The notes: a model not told the origin generated them from the letters alone. Counted from the stretch's first letter, positions 16,287 to 26,531 are shown. The stretch is 57,370 nt of DNA from Bacteroidota bacterium (GCA_016124585.1 WGNL01000040.1:1-57370); one strand, 5' to 3'. Numbers and translations are program-made.

Positions 16287-16320
16287 TGGCCAGATGACGT
16301 CAAATCATCCAGCCATTATT
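16282..16320. terminator. Bidirectional terminator between convergent genes
   Basis: AATAATGGC..GATGA (16282-16297) pairs with TCATC..GCCATTATT (16305-16320) with one 2-nt mismatch and a 7-nt loop. A-rich and T-rich flanks serve both the esterase (+) and the multicopper oxidase (-). Confidence 0.7.
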
Positions 16321-16339
16321 TGAATTATTTAGTCGAGAA

Positions 16340-19300
16340 TTAAATTCGACCAATTATCAATTGTTTGGCGACTGCTCGTTTTCCGGGTACATTGACCCAA
16401 ACGATATAATGGCCTTCGTGCAATTCCCTGACATCCATTTGATAGTATTTACTGGATACTTCGTCAATGTCAATTCGTTTCATCAGCACGCCTAGATTAT
16501 TGAAGACTTGAATATTCACGCCCTCTATTCCTACCGCTTTTTCAAGATTGATATTCACGAAATTATTGGCAGGGTTCGGGAATAAAGCATAGTCCTCTAA
16601 ATCATCGTAATGCAATTTAGCCATTTCAGAATAAGCCACTGAACCATTGGATAAATGCAGTTTTATACGATAAAAATTATCGCCGACCGCTGGCTCAAAA
16701 TCATAATTGCTGTAAAGCTCAGCCGCTGTACCACCTTTAGAGGCAATGGTTCCAAATGATTGGAAGCTCAGGCCATCCAGACTGCGCTCCAATTCATATT
16801 CATTGACCAAATTCCCAGCATTATGTATCCAAGTGATTTCAGCATGTTCCAAGTATTTGTTCGGATAAATCTTGAACACTTCCCCAGCAACGCCCGTCAA
16901 AGCGGTTGGAACATTCACGGTCTGATTGACTTCGCAAAGCTGCTGGTAACTTGCGTCGTAATATTTTACATAAACATAAAAACTGCCTCCGCCTACACTA
17001 ACAGTTCGAGTGGCGCCACCACAATCCCCGAAGCAATTGAGTACTGGTTGCCAATTGCTCGTAAATACTTGAAGGGAGGTGACAGGTGCGCCATCCAAAC
17101 CTGAGACATTGATAGCCCCGGGTGAAGTTGAAATATGAACATTGGCGCAGTCAGGAGTTCCGTTTCCACCACCACCGCCGCCAGCGGGCATCACCTCAAA
17201 AGGCCGCATCATGTCGTGGTCTTCATGTGATAAGATGTGGCAGTGCCAAACAAATTTACCAGGCAAATCAAATCTCACCTTGTAACGGGCCACATGCCCC
17301 GGCGGAACGATGTACGTGTCCTTCCAGCCCATCTCGTTCGGTTCTGGCGCAATCGGTGCGCCCAACATTTGGATGTTCGTCAACTGGCTGGTAATCGGGT
17401 CAAGGTCGCCAGTGAATTCCTGCCGATTGACCAATTGGAATTCTTGCTGGTGGACGTGGATGGGGTGCGCATCGCCCGTATTGTTGTAAATCTCCCAAAT
17501 CTCCGTTTCATTGATGACGGGGTTTTCACTGGTCGGATCCATCCACCGTAGCGCCCCCGCTTGGGCAGTGCCAAGGCTTGGCTGCAATCGGCCAAAATCA
17601 TCTTCACCTTCCAGCAACAGCAATTGACGGGTATTCGTCTCCTGGCCAAGGTATTGGATAGGCTGGCGCAAACTGTTTGGAATCGTGAAGGAAGCCGTTG
17701 CGTTCGTGCCCACATTGAACTTCATGATTTGCCCAGTAGTGGCAGGGTCGGCAGGCATTTGTGCCGCAGCCAATCCCATGAATGGCTCATCTGGCCCAAA
17801 GTTCTCAAGAGTCACCGATTGGCCTGCCATCGTTGAAAAGTCAATCACGATGTCGGCCCGTTCGCCTGGTGCCAAAACGAGTTGGTTCAGCGTTACTGGG
17901 CTGTTCAGGAAGCCACCCTCCGTTCCGATTTGCTGGAAATTGGCATTGTTTGACAATTTGAAAATATAAAAACGGGAGTCGGAAGCATTCAGCACCCGGA
18001 AGCGGTACTTCGTCGGCTGCACATCCAGTTTAGGCCAAACCATACCGTTTACAAGGATATAATTTCCAAAAAACTCAGGGAAAATAGTAGGCTCGATGGC
18101 TGGATTGGTGGGGAAATCCGCTGCCTCGGGGTCGCTCAACAGCGCCGGGAAATACATCGAACCATCTGCCGAGAACTGCTTGTCCTGCACGATTAGCTCA
18201 CGCTCGTAATTGCCTGTCGGCAGGTTCATGGAAAGCTCGTTGTTGTCACGCAGCAGGTACATGCCAGCAAGGCCAGCATACACGTTCAGGCGTGTGATGC
18301 CGAGTGCATGATCGTGGTACCAAAGCGTGCCTGCCTCTTGGTCGTTGCTGTAATGGTAGGTTTGCTTCTTGAATTCAGCACCCGTTTCCGCCCAATTTTG
18401 CGTGAACCATGCTTCTGGATAGCCATCGCTCGCCGATTCAACATGACCGCCGTGCAAGTGAACTACTGTCGCCACGCCGTTAGTCGGGTGCGCCATATGG
18501 ATGGTGTGGTCAACGGGCAGCAAATGGTGGTGCGCTGTGCCAAGGTTGTTGATCCATTTCACATCCACGGGTATGTCTTTTTTGGTAACAAAAGTAGGTC
18601 CGAGGTACATTTTGTTGCCGTTGTAGCTGTAGCCCCAAGTGGTCGTATTTACCGGATTGCCGTTGGTATCAAACAGGCCGAGATACTGGCTGCTCTCCTC
18701 CATTCCGATATTGTAGGTGCCACCGTTCATGGCATTGATGCGTGGTGGAGAAGGCAAGTTGTTCACGAATTTCGGGTGTTGGTCAGCTGGAACCACGGAA
18801 GCAGTCGGAGCGCCACCGACCGTCACGTTCAGGTTTTTCTCGCAAATCAGCGCATAGCCTGCCGTGTAAAATTTAGCGTAAACGATGTAATCACCTGCCG
18901 GGGCACTCACCGTTTGCGAAGCACCACAATTTGCGAAGCAGGAATAAACGGGCTGCCAAGTCGAGGTGAAAACTTGCAGTGAACTGATTGGCGCACCATC
19001 CAAACCTGTGACGCTGATGCCAACAGCCGTGGGCGTGATGTTGATATTCGCACAATCAGGTGAGCCGCCTCCACCGCAGTCAACGGTCAAACTGATGATA
19101 TTGGATTCCATGTAAGTGCCACAACCTGCCCGGCGGGTGCAGCGCAAATAGCAGGTGTTGTCACTAACGGTACCGGGGTTGTAAGTCAATCCGGTTTGAC
19201 CTGGAACCAACGACCAATGCGGGTCTAGCCCAGCGATAATGGCATCCGCATTCGTCGTTGGGGCGCTGCAGGAAGTGGTGCTTTTTAGCCAAATGGTTTC

Positions 19301-21247
19301 CAAACTGCCAGTGCCGCCGCTAGGCGAGGTGCAGTTGGTGATGTTCGGTGCAGCCGTGTTGCAAACCGTAGTTGTTGCTGCGCAATTGGCACCGAAGCCA
19401 ATCGTTCCGCCACTGGTCACGTTGTCGCAGGTGCTGATGGGCGTGCCCGCACAGGAACAGCCATCGGCTTGAATGACATCGTTCGAAGTGTTCGGATTAG
19501 CATCGTTGCAAGGTGTTCCCGGTGCAGCTGGCAGGGCAGCGTTGTTCGGTTGGCAATCTTGAAAGTCGCACACACCGTCGCCGTCCGTATCGCCGCCTTG
19601 GCTGGCGCAAGGTGAACCTCCCGTCACGGTGACGTTGAGCTGTTTCTCACAAATTAAGGCGTAGCCAGCAGTATAGTATTTGGCGTAAACTTGGTAGCTG
19701 CCAGCGGGAACGTTCACGGTTTGCGAAGCGCCACAGTTTGCGAAGCAGGAGTAAATCTGCTGCCAGGTGCTGCTGAAAACCTGAAGCGAGCTGACCGGAG
19801 AACCATCCAAGCCTGTAACGGTGATGCTGCCATTTCCAACCGTGATGTTGATGTCAGTATCGCAGTTCGGGCCATTGTTGACTGGGGTTCCAGCACAGGT
19901 GCAGCCATCGGCTTGAATGATGTCGTTAGTGGTGTTGGCATTGCCGTCGTTGCAGGCAGTGCCGGGGGGTGCGGGAATGGCGGGGTTGTTCGGCTGACAG
20001 TCCTGGTTATTGCAAACCCCGTCACCGTCGGAGTCGCCACCTTGATTGGCACAGGCCGAACAGGCCACCGTTTTTACCACATAAACATTGTTGATGCTCC
20101 ATTCGATGGCGTTGTTGGTGAGGTAGCTCTCCGTGCGTACCGGAAAGGAGGTCATGCCCCCAGTCAAATAATTGCTGACGTCATAGGTGTCAATATCCAG
20201 GTTTGGTGCCGTGCTGCCGTTCAGGGTATTGTCCCCGATGAAATTATCGTTGATGTAAAACTTTTCCCCTTTGTAATTGTCGCCCTCCCAAGTCACGTTG
20301 GTCATTTGCACCTGCGGCGAGCATGAGCTTGGGATATTGAGTTGGTCGAGGGTGTTGCAAACGATGCCAGCAGGCCAGTAGGCCCGGAAGCCGTCGTACA
20401 CGTTGATGCTAGCTTGTGGCACATTGTTGTTTTGATAAACGACGACCAAAGCCCAGCCACCGTAGGCACTGTAACCTTGGCAGTATTGACCGCTTTTGTT
20501 CCAAGTCAGGTTATTCACGGCGAAGGTGCCATTGCCGCTCACGAGGTTCGTCACGTTTGCGAAAGCACCGAAAAACGTCATGTTCCAAGTCGCATCCTGT
20601 AGTGGGATGCTAAACGTGCGTTGGGCATTCACGGTCGTACCATTAAGGGTCACAGTATTGTCGGCACTGCCACTGCCCGACCAATAGAGGTAGGCCGCTG
20701 CCACCGTGGAGCCGCTTGGCATGTTCAGCGAAGCAGAGGTGTTGTTCACCTCGTTGGGGCAGAGCTCGTTGGTACTCTCCGTATTTCCGATGATTTTGTA
20801 GTCGTATTTTCCACTGAAAGTCTGGTACTTCGTGATGGGAGTTCCGCCCGATGCATTGTTGTTGCCGCAGGCACCACATCCGCCGGAGTTGAAGTCGTCG
20901 TTTTGGGAGAATGACCAGTTGCAGGTGTAACCGCCTAGCCAAGTTCCATCTGTTTTGCGGTAAACCCACTCTTCGCCCCAAGCTGTGGAGGTGGTCCAAT
21001 TAGCACCACCGTTGATGGTCGTTTTGTAGGATTCGCCGAACCATGAGTTTTTATAAACCTTGATGGACTGGCAGCCTGTGTTGTTGATGGTAAGCGAAGT
21101 GGCGTTTGCGGTTACACTCAGTAAAAGTGTCATTAAAATAAAAAGTGCAACCCGATATTTTTGCCAAAAACCAAGTAGGTTTTGCTGGCCACCGGAAGCT
21201 GCATTTTCATTTTTCCGCAAAGCGTGAAATGTAGCGTTGAAGTTCAT
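16340..21247 (-). CDS. Giant secreted multicopper oxidase with DUF3344-like, metal-binding and T9SS domains
   Basis: ATG at 21247 (1635 residues) is preferred over a GTG at 21280. Order: long signal peptide to about residue 50; small beta domain (TINNTGCQSIKVYKN); DUF3344-like domain (~140-400; VAAAYLYWSGSG, GYSAYGGWALVVVYQN); two MopE-like loops with DGDGVC and DCQPNN near 405 and 555; two copies of a ~85-residue beta domain (TGLDGSPVSSLQVF...CFANCG); multicopper oxidase (~850-1360) with ligands in H930-L-H932, W976-YHDH, H1261-PIH-V-H1266 and W1334-HCHILSH; a third copy of the beta domain; a type A T9SS tail (LFPNPANNFVNI). All type 1, 2 and 3 copper sites look intact, closest to bilirubin-oxidase/CotA-like laccases. 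It should act on the cell surface or outside, oxidising phenols or metals. Ends at a shared terminator. Confidence 0.9.
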   Translation of the reverse strand: MNFNATFHALRKNENAASGGQQNLLGFWQKYRVALFILMTLLLSVTANATSLTINNTGCQSIKVYKNSWFGESYKTTINGGANWTTSTAWGEEWVYRKTDGTWLGGYTCNWSFSQNDDFNSGGCGACGNNNASGGTPITKYQTFSGKYDYKIIGNTESTNELCPNEVNNTSASLNMPSGSTVAAAYLYWSGSGSADNTVTLNGTTVNAQRTFSIPLQDATWNMTFFGAFANVTNLVSGNGTFAVNNLTWNKSGQYCQGYSAYGGWALVVVYQNNNVPQASINVYDGFRAYWPAGIVCNTLDQLNIPSSCSPQVQMTNVTWEGDNYKGEKFYINDNFIGDNTLNGSTAPNLDIDTYDVSNYLTGGMTSFPVRTESYLTNNAIEWSINNVYVVKTVACSACANQGGDSDGDGVCNNQDCQPNNPAIPAPPGTACNDGNANTTNDIIQADGCTCAGTPVNNGPNCDTDINITVGNGSITVTGLDGSPVSSLQVFSSTWQQIYSCFANCGASQTVNVPAGSYQVYAKYYTAGYALICEKQLNVTVTGGSPCASQGGDTDGDGVCDFQDCQPNNAALPAAPGTPCNDANPNTSNDVIQADGCSCAGTPISTCDNVTSGGTIGFGANCAATTTVCNTAAPNITNCTSPSGGTGSLETIWLKSTTSCSAPTTNADAIIAGLDPHWSLVPGQTGLTYNPGTVSDNTCYLRCTRRAGCGTYMESNIISLTVDCGGGGSPDCANINITPTAVGISVTGLDGAPISSLQVFTSTWQPVYSCFANCGASQTVSAPAGDYIVYAKFYTAGYALICEKNLNVTVGGAPTASVVPADQHPKFVNNLPSPPRINAMNGGTYNIGMEESSQYLGLFDTNGNPVNTTTWGYSYNGNKMYLGPTFVTKKDIPVDVKWINNLGTAHHHLLPVDHTIHMAHPTNGVATVVHLHGGHVESASDGYPEAWFTQNWAETGAEFKKQTYHYSNDQEAGTLWYHDHALGITRLNVYAGLAGMYLLRDNNELSMNLPTGNYERELIVQDKQFSADGSMYFPALLSDPEAADFPTNPAIEPTIFPEFFGNYILVNGMVWPKLDVQPTKYRFRVLNASDSRFYIFKLSNNANFQQIGTEGGFLNSPVTLNQLVLAPGERADIVIDFSTMAGQSVTLENFGPDEPFMGLAAAQMPADPATTGQIMKFNVGTNATASFTIPNSLRQPIQYLGQETNTRQLLLLEGEDDFGRLQPSLGTAQAGALRWMDPTSENPVINETEIWEIYNNTGDAHPIHVHQQEFQLVNRQEFTGDLDPITSQLTNIQMLGAPIAPEPNEMGWKDTYIVPPGHVARYKVRFDLPGKFVWHCHILSHEDHDMMRPFEVMPAGGGGGGNGTPDCANVHISTSPGAINVSGLDGAPVTSLQVFTSNWQPVLNCFGDCGGATRTVSVGGGSFYVYVKYYDASYQQLCEVNQTVNVPTALTGVAGEVFKIYPNKYLEHAEITWIHNAGNLVNEYELERSLDGLSFQSFGTIASKGGTAAELYSNYDFEPAVGDNFYRIKLHLSNGSVAYSEMAKLHYDDLEDYALFPNPANNFVNINLEKAVGIEGVNIQVFNNLGVLMKRIDIDEVSSKYYQMDVRELHEGHYIVWVNVPGKRAVAKQLIIGRI

Positions 21248-21507
21248 AGTCAAATGAGTTTTGGTATTAATAATTCGCACTTGGCTTTACTATCACAAAT
21301 ACAGATAGCGCAAAGCCAAGCATGTAAAACATGCAGTAGTGACAGGGAAAAAATACCGTGATGTTAGGTCAAGACAAGGTTGTACGGGTGGCGGAAGGCC
21401 ATCGATGGTTTCAAGTAGTTAGGACTTCAACGTGAGTTTGGATTCGAATGGAATGTGAGCAAAGGTAAAAACTGGCAGGTTTTATGAGGCATTCTTCACA
21501 AAAAAAT
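21248..21507 (-). promoter_or_regulatory. Upstream region of the multicopper oxidase with a -7 box
   Basis: On the minus strand a full -7 box TACCTTTG lies at 21467-21460, some 210 nt before the ATG, so the leader would be long. A small hairpin (GCATGT/ACATGC, 21320-21334) lies in it. No good -33 box was found. No gene is seen here. Confidence 0.35.
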
Positions 21508-21540
21508 GAGTCCACCACGACCAATTGGCGTGGTGGACTC
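21508..21540 (-). terminator. Intrinsic terminator of the gene at 21578-24904
   Basis: A perfect 12-bp stem (GAGTCCACCACG at 21508-21519 with 21529-21540), loop ACCAATTGG. On the minus strand it is followed by a T-run (A-run at 21500-21506). Confidence 0.85.
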
Positions 21541-21577
21541 ATATAAAGTCACCTATTTTTTGAATGTTAATGAAATA

Positions 21578-24500
21578 TCATCGAAGAATGACCTTTCCGG
21601 AATAAATGCTCATACCATCATTTTTAATCGAATAAAAATAGATGCCCGACGCCATACCCATCCGTTCGAAGCGGAATTGGTTGCCACTGACCGGCTGGTT
21701 CAGCACCAGTTTTCCGAGCTGGTCTTGCAATTGAAAACTCGAATTTTCACCCAAATAAATTGGCAACGTGAAGGTCACTGATTCCGATGCAGGATTCGGG
21801 AATACCTTCAACGGGGGTAACGAATTAGTCTCACTCGCATCGCTGACCACTTCCAAGAAATCCATTCCAACCGTGTGGAAGACGGTATTCGTAATCACTG
21901 GCTCATTGAAATCGAAGTAAATGGCGGCGCTGTTCTCGATGACTGAACTTAGTGGTACATCCTCTCTTTGTGAAATGCGATAGGTTACAAAACCATTCGA
22001 AGCTGGTTCATTGATGGTGCTGTCCGGCAACTGGATATTTGGAAAGCTGAATTTCAAAATGCCCGTTCCGTAAACCTCGAAATTGTAAGGATGACTGGAA
22101 GCCCCCGGCCTGATGCTGGTCAAATCAAGGAACTGCGAAATTGTGTCCCGGATGACCACATTGAAAGCTGTGTCGGTCCCCGTATTTTGAAATCGGATGA
22201 TGTACTCGATGTCCTTGTTGGGTTCGATGAAATGTTCCATGTCCACCCCAGTCGGGTAGGCGTACTTGCCGTTCGGGTCACATCCCCCGATGTTTTCGGT
22301 GCAGTCGATATCAACGTAGGGTTCAGGGTCGCCGAGTGGGAAGAGGTTGACCATGCCTGTGCTGATGCCACCGTTCTGGTTCGTTCCACAACCCTCTACG
22401 GCGAGGACTGGATAGCTGGGCGCTGGGTGAAATGGTTCTTGAGTCACTTCCAAACGCCAGGTTGCGCCGTTGGCTGGCACGTTAAATTCGTAGGATTGAG
22501 CCACGTCCAGCGTAATGCTTGGCGGCGGTGCCTGCATGTACATCACAATGTCCTCAATGACTACATATTCGAGCGGGAGCGTCATGGGCGCTGTACCCAC
22601 ATTTGTAATGGTGAAATGCAGTGAATCGTCGCAAACAGCTTGCAGTGCCAGACTTGCGCCAGACCAAAGCGGATTGGGCGCCACGCAGGCTGAATCTGGG
22701 TAAATATGCGCTTCCGTGCAGTGGGTTTGACCCAAAACTGCATTGCAACTCACTGTCATGCTCGTCCAAAAACCGCCACATTCCCCCACTTCCAAATCGC
22801 CTACCTCAAATCGGTAGGTGTTGTTGCCTAAATACGTGTAAGGAATTGAAGCCAAATCCAGCGTCAGGAAAGCATCGAAATTGAGCACCACGTAAGCATC
22901 AGTAGCAGTTGCCGTGCCTTCGTTGCAATAATTGACGAAGTAATAGTTTGCCCCAAAACAGCGCCGCAACTGTGGCGTGGCAATATCAACGGTTAGCGAA
23001 GGGCAAGATGGAATTTCATAAGCTAGAAAATCCACGATTGCGGTATCGTTAGCGTTTGGAAGGGAAACATTGACATCGTTCAAGCAAATGTCCCAATTCC
23101 CATTGGGCGGTGTTAACGTAACGGTGTAATTTCCAGGATCGACTTGGATGTGGTAGTAGCCATTGGCATCGGTGGTTCCATAAAATACCTGGTTTCCGTT
23201 GTCCGCCTGAACGAACCAGCCCGCCAAAGCAGGTTCTCCATTGTCAAATGAACAATTAGGCGTAGTATCCCAATTCACGTTGCCTTCGATAAAAGAACAT
23301 TGACCAGAAAAATCTACTGTGACATACAACGAATCCACAAATGAGCACCCGTAACCGTCTTGCACTGTGACCGAGTACCATCCAGTACTGGTAACGAAAA
23401 TAGGTGAAACAACATCACCTGTGCTCCAATTCATTAAGTAAGTATTGATAGGCGCATTACTTGTAAGGTCAGCAAAGACTTTCATCCCATTGCAACCAAT
23501 ATTTTCAACCGTAAAATTGATGTCCAAAGTGTCCAAGGTCACAGACAAATCAACGGTGTCGAAGGCTTGACAATTGATAGCATCTGAAACCCAAACCTGA
23601 TATTCAGTCGGCCCAGAGATAGGCGGTGCTTTAATCAAAAGTGTGTTGAGTGCATTGTCGAACTGGTACAACAGATTGCCATTTTCCGCCACAAAAATGG
23701 TAAAGGGGGGATTGCTGGTAAAAGTCGTGACAATTATTGTGACACTATCCCCTTCGCAAACAACTGGCGTTGCAGAGGCATTGAGAAAAATGGGTCCAGG
23801 ATTCACAGCTGTGTCATAAAATGCTTGACAGCCAGTTGTAGTATCCGTCACAGCGAGAAGATAAGTGCCTACTTGGTCAACAGTAGGGAAGGGCACAGGC
23901 GCAATACTTGTGGATGGAGGGCATCCTGCGCAAGTCCATTCGTAAGTGAATTGTGTTCCCATGCTAGTATTTGGCCCGCCCAATTGAGCCGTGCCATCCA
24001 AGCAGGATAAGGTCTGTTGAGGACCTGCATCAGCAATGGGTGGTGTGCCCATGACCACTACATCCACACAAGCTGTATCCGCACAGCCATTTTTGGGGTT
24101 GGTAATGACGACACAATACTCAGCATCGCCAGTCCCGTAGATGCTACCACCATTGTCTTGGACGATTTCTCCACCGACAGTGTACCAGTCATAGGTCAGC
24201 GGAATATGATTGACCACTGGGTAACCTTCTATCCTGAACGTATCTTCACAAAGCGTCGGATTGGCGAGATAAGCACCAGCTTCCGGTATGAATGGGTCAT
24301 CCACGACTCCAAAACTATAACTTTCATTACATCCTTCCTGTGATGTAATCTCCACTAGATATGTTCCCACTTCTGGCAAAATTGGCTCAGCCAAGGTGCT
24401 GGTAAAACCGTTTGGGCCAGTCCACAGATAAGAATAACCAGGCGCTTGACTGCCATAGGTGACTTGCCATCCTGGCTGGCCACAAGTGATTCCTTCAATA

Positions 24501-24904
24501 GTAAAATCATTCTTTGGCATTTCATGGAAAACAATCGTCCCCATATCAATCACCGAAAGACATGGGTCATTTTCGTCCACAATCCATGAGCCACCGTTGT
24601 TGGGGTTGCCCATGATGAGCGAGATGTGATAAACTGAATCTGCAAAGAGGCTTGAACCAAAATCAATACCTGGGAAAGTGATGGCGGCTGCCACATTCTG
24701 ATTCCATTGGGTGCCAAGATGCACGGTGTAAAAGAAAACATCGTTGCCATCGTTGACCATGTCATTGGGATTGTCCCAAACCACGGTCAAGTTTTCGCAG
24801 TACTCCAGGTCAAGATTTGGTGATGTTCCAGCAAATGTGGTGCATTGCGCAGCCAATTCATTGAAAAAGAAAAAAGCTATGATGGAGGCTATGATGATTC
24901 GCAT
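21578..24904 (-). CDS. Large secreted surface protein, DUF7619-like end and T9SS type A tail
   Basis: 1108 residues. Signal peptide MRIIIASIIAFFFFNELAAQ. Several Ig/PKD-like domains follow (YSYLWTGPNGFTST, TYEWTCAGCPPS, YLMNWSTGDVV). Next is an SdrD-B-like segment (WDTTPNCSFDNGEPALAGW...DANGYYHIQVDPGNY). Then comes a DUF7619-like region: RFQNTGTDTAFNVVIRDT, IRPGASSHPYNFEV, AAIYFDFNEPVITNTVFHTVG. The C-terminus is a type A T9SS signal (KVFPNPASESVTFTLP...GIYFYSIKNDG). The usual FDPNDK word that opens DUF7619 is changed to CDPNGK. It is a clear paralogue of the product of 26665-30564, with the same architecture over the last ~600 residues. Likely an adhesin or surface-layer structural protein. 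The divergent neighbour encodes a helical-repeat protein. Confidence 0.85.
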   Translation of the reverse strand: MRIIIASIIAFFFFNELAAQCTTFAGTSPNLDLEYCENLTVVWDNPNDMVNDGNDVFFYTVHLGTQWNQNVAAAITFPGIDFGSSLFADSVYHISLIMGNPNNGGSWIVDENDPCLSVIDMGTIVFHEMPKNDFTIEGITCGQPGWQVTYGSQAPGYSYLWTGPNGFTSTLAEPILPEVGTYLVEITSQEGCNESYSFGVVDDPFIPEAGAYLANPTLCEDTFRIEGYPVVNHIPLTYDWYTVGGEIVQDNGGSIYGTGDAEYCVVITNPKNGCADTACVDVVVMGTPPIADAGPQQTLSCLDGTAQLGGPNTSMGTQFTYEWTCAGCPPSTSIAPVPFPTVDQVGTYLLAVTDTTTGCQAFYDTAVNPGPIFLNASATPVVCEGDSVTIIVTTFTSNPPFTIFVAENGNLLYQFDNALNTLLIKAPPISGPTEYQVWVSDAINCQAFDTVDLSVTLDTLDINFTVENIGCNGMKVFADLTSNAPINTYLMNWSTGDVVSPIFVTSTGWYSVTVQDGYGCSFVDSLYVTVDFSGQCSFIEGNVNWDTTPNCSFDNGEPALAGWFVQADNGNQVFYGTTDANGYYHIQVDPGNYTVTLTPPNGNWDICLNDVNVSLPNANDTAIVDFLAYEIPSCPSLTVDIATPQLRRCFGANYYFVNYCNEGTATATDAYVVLNFDAFLTLDLASIPYTYLGNNTYRFEVGDLEVGECGGFWTSMTVSCNAVLGQTHCTEAHIYPDSACVAPNPLWSGASLALQAVCDDSLHFTITNVGTAPMTLPLEYVVIEDIVMYMQAPPPSITLDVAQSYEFNVPANGATWRLEVTQEPFHPAPSYPVLAVEGCGTNQNGGISTGMVNLFPLGDPEPYVDIDCTENIGGCDPNGKYAYPTGVDMEHFIEPNKDIEYIIRFQNTGTDTAFNVVIRDTISQFLDLTSIRPGASSHPYNFEVYGTGILKFSFPNIQLPDSTINEPASNGFVTYRISQREDVPLSSVIENSAAIYFDFNEPVITNTVFHTVGMDFLEVVSDASETNSLPPLKVFPNPASESVTFTLPIYLGENSSFQLQDQLGKLVLNQPVSGNQFRFERMGMASGIYFYSIKNDGMSIYSGKVILR

Positions 24905-24955
24905 ATCGTTCAGATTTAATTGTTAAAGGTGTTGAGGATTATTTCTTTCACGATA

Positions 24956-24990
24956 CAAACATCCGACCTCGCTTGCACTGGAACAAAATC
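24956..24990 (-). promoter_or_regulatory. Promoter of the gene at 21578-24904
   Basis: Read on the minus strand: a TTTTG -33 region (GATTTTG, 24990-24984), 20 bp spacer, and GATGTTTG (24963-24956). The same layout with the same 20-bp spacer stands before the paralogue at 26665-30564, which supports it. Confidence 0.5.
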
Positions 24991-25084
24991 AAAAATGCTG
25001 GATTGTATTCCTGAATTAATTATTTTTAGGTTTTATTTTGCTTAAAATAAAGAAACTTAAACCTGTAATTGTATTTCACAAAAA

Positions 25085-26512
25085 TTGGAAAACACATTTT
25101 TCAACGAAGTTTTTTCTTGCCTAAATAATGCGGAATGTAAATTATTGGCAAAATACGTGGCCTCGCCCTACTTCACAGGCCGCTCCTACCTCTTGCCTTT
25201 GTTGGAGTATTTCATTGAAACAAGGCAACAGGGCGGCGAGCTTTCGCAGGAAATTGCTTGGAAAAAAATGTACCCCAACGAGGCGTTTGACGACCAGCGG
25301 TGGCGGCTGGCGTTGTCTAATTTGTTGAAGCTGACGGAGGGTTTTTTGTCCTCCCAAGAAATGGCAGAGGAATCGGGGCTGCATCGGCAGTACTTGGCGC
25401 AGGCACTCCGTAAAAAAGGTTTGTCGAAGCATTATCTCCGTAACCTTCAAGCTTGGCGAACGGAATTGGAGCAACACCCGCAGCGCTCGGCTGATTTTTA
25501 CGAAAAACAATACCGCCAAGAGTGGGAGCATTACCGCTTTCTTTCTACCGATAACCAGCCAGAACGCCTGAATTTGCAGGAAATGTCGGATGCAATGGAC
25601 GCCGTTTATTTTGCCCGAAAATTGCGTCACGCCTGTTTTTCGCTTTCGCATCAGGCCATTTTCAAAGCAGAATACCGGATTGAACTGTTGGATGAGATTT
25701 TGGTTTTGGTGAAAAATCGGCCTGCCCTTCTAGCCATTCCCGCCATCAATCTCTACTATCACTGCTACATCGCACTCACCGTTGGCGGCACTTCCGAATC
25801 TGCGGAATCGAGGGAGACCAGTTTTCAGGAGTTCAAGCAGTTACTCTTTGAATTAGGTGGGCAAATCCCCGACGACGAGCGGCGCAGCCTGACTTTGTTG
25901 GCCATCAATTTCGGCATCCGCCAATTGAACTCCAGCCGGCCTGAGTATGACCGTCCGGTGTTGGACTTGTACCAATTGGCGTTGGAAAATGGTCTTCTCC
26001 TCGAAAATGGTGCTCTCTCCCGCTTCGCCTACAACAATATCGTAGCCATTGCCCTCCGCTTAGGCGACATGGTTTGGGTGGAAAATTTCATCCATGAATT
26101 TAAGCCTGCGCTGGAACGCCAGCACCGTGAAATCACCTACTCGCTCAGCCTTGCCCGCCTTGAGTACACCCGCAAAAATTACCGGGAAGCCCTGCTGCAC
26201 CTGCAGGTGTCGGACTACCGCCATCCTGTGAACAACATTTTGGCGAAGACCCTCCAAATGAAAATCTATTTTGAAACGAACGAACTCGAAGCGCTGGAAG
26301 CCCACCTGCGCAACATGAAAACCTATATCCGCCGCCAGCGCAGTTTTGGCTACCACAAGGAGAATTTCATGAACATCATCAATTTCACGCAGGCGCTACT
26401 GGAAATTAATCCATTTGACAAAAATGAATTAGAAAACCTGCGGGCACAAATTGAAGTAACAGAACCACTGACGGAGCGGGTTTGGTTGCTGGAGATGGTA
26501 GGTGAAAAATGA
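25085..26512 (+). CDS. Helical-repeat hypothetical protein, copy 1
   Basis: 475 residues from a TTG start (25085). No signal peptide, so cytoplasmic. It is almost all alpha-helical with TPR-like pairs (ALLHLQVSDYRHPVNNILAKTLQMKIYFETNELEAL reads like paired helices). I recognise no named family. It is clearly homologous to the product of 31735-33120 along its whole length: both share AINLYYHCY/AIYLHCY, LENGxLSRFxYxNxVA, FIHEFKPALER/FIHEYKNTLER, ARLEYTR and NYIRR. Both lie next to a DUF7619/T9SS surface-protein gene. A regulatory or scaffold role linked to the surface protein is possible but unproven. Confidence 0.75.
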   Translation: MENTFFNEVFSCLNNAECKLLAKYVASPYFTGRSYLLPLLEYFIETRQQGGELSQEIAWKKMYPNEAFDDQRWRLALSNLLKLTEGFLSSQEMAEESGLHRQYLAQALRKKGLSKHYLRNLQAWRTELEQHPQRSADFYEKQYRQEWEHYRFLSTDNQPERLNLQEMSDAMDAVYFARKLRHACFSLSHQAIFKAEYRIELLDEILVLVKNRPALLAIPAINLYYHCYIALTVGGTSESAESRETSFQEFKQLLFELGGQIPDDERRSLTLLAINFGIRQLNSSRPEYDRPVLDLYQLALENGLLLENGALSRFAYNNIVAIALRLGDMVWVENFIHEFKPALERQHREITYSLSLARLEYTRKNYREALLHLQVSDYRHPVNNILAKTLQMKIYFETNELEALEAHLRNMKTYIRRQRSFGYHKENFMNIINFTQALLEINPFDKNELENLRAQIEVTEPLTERVWLLEMVGEK

Positions 26513-26531
26513 TCAATAATAAAATAAAAAA

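Noticed and set aside
19691-20326. 211-codon frame antisense to the multicopper oxidase gene
   Set aside because: Repetitive Gly/Thr/Asn codons on the sense strand create open antisense frames; no product is recognisable.
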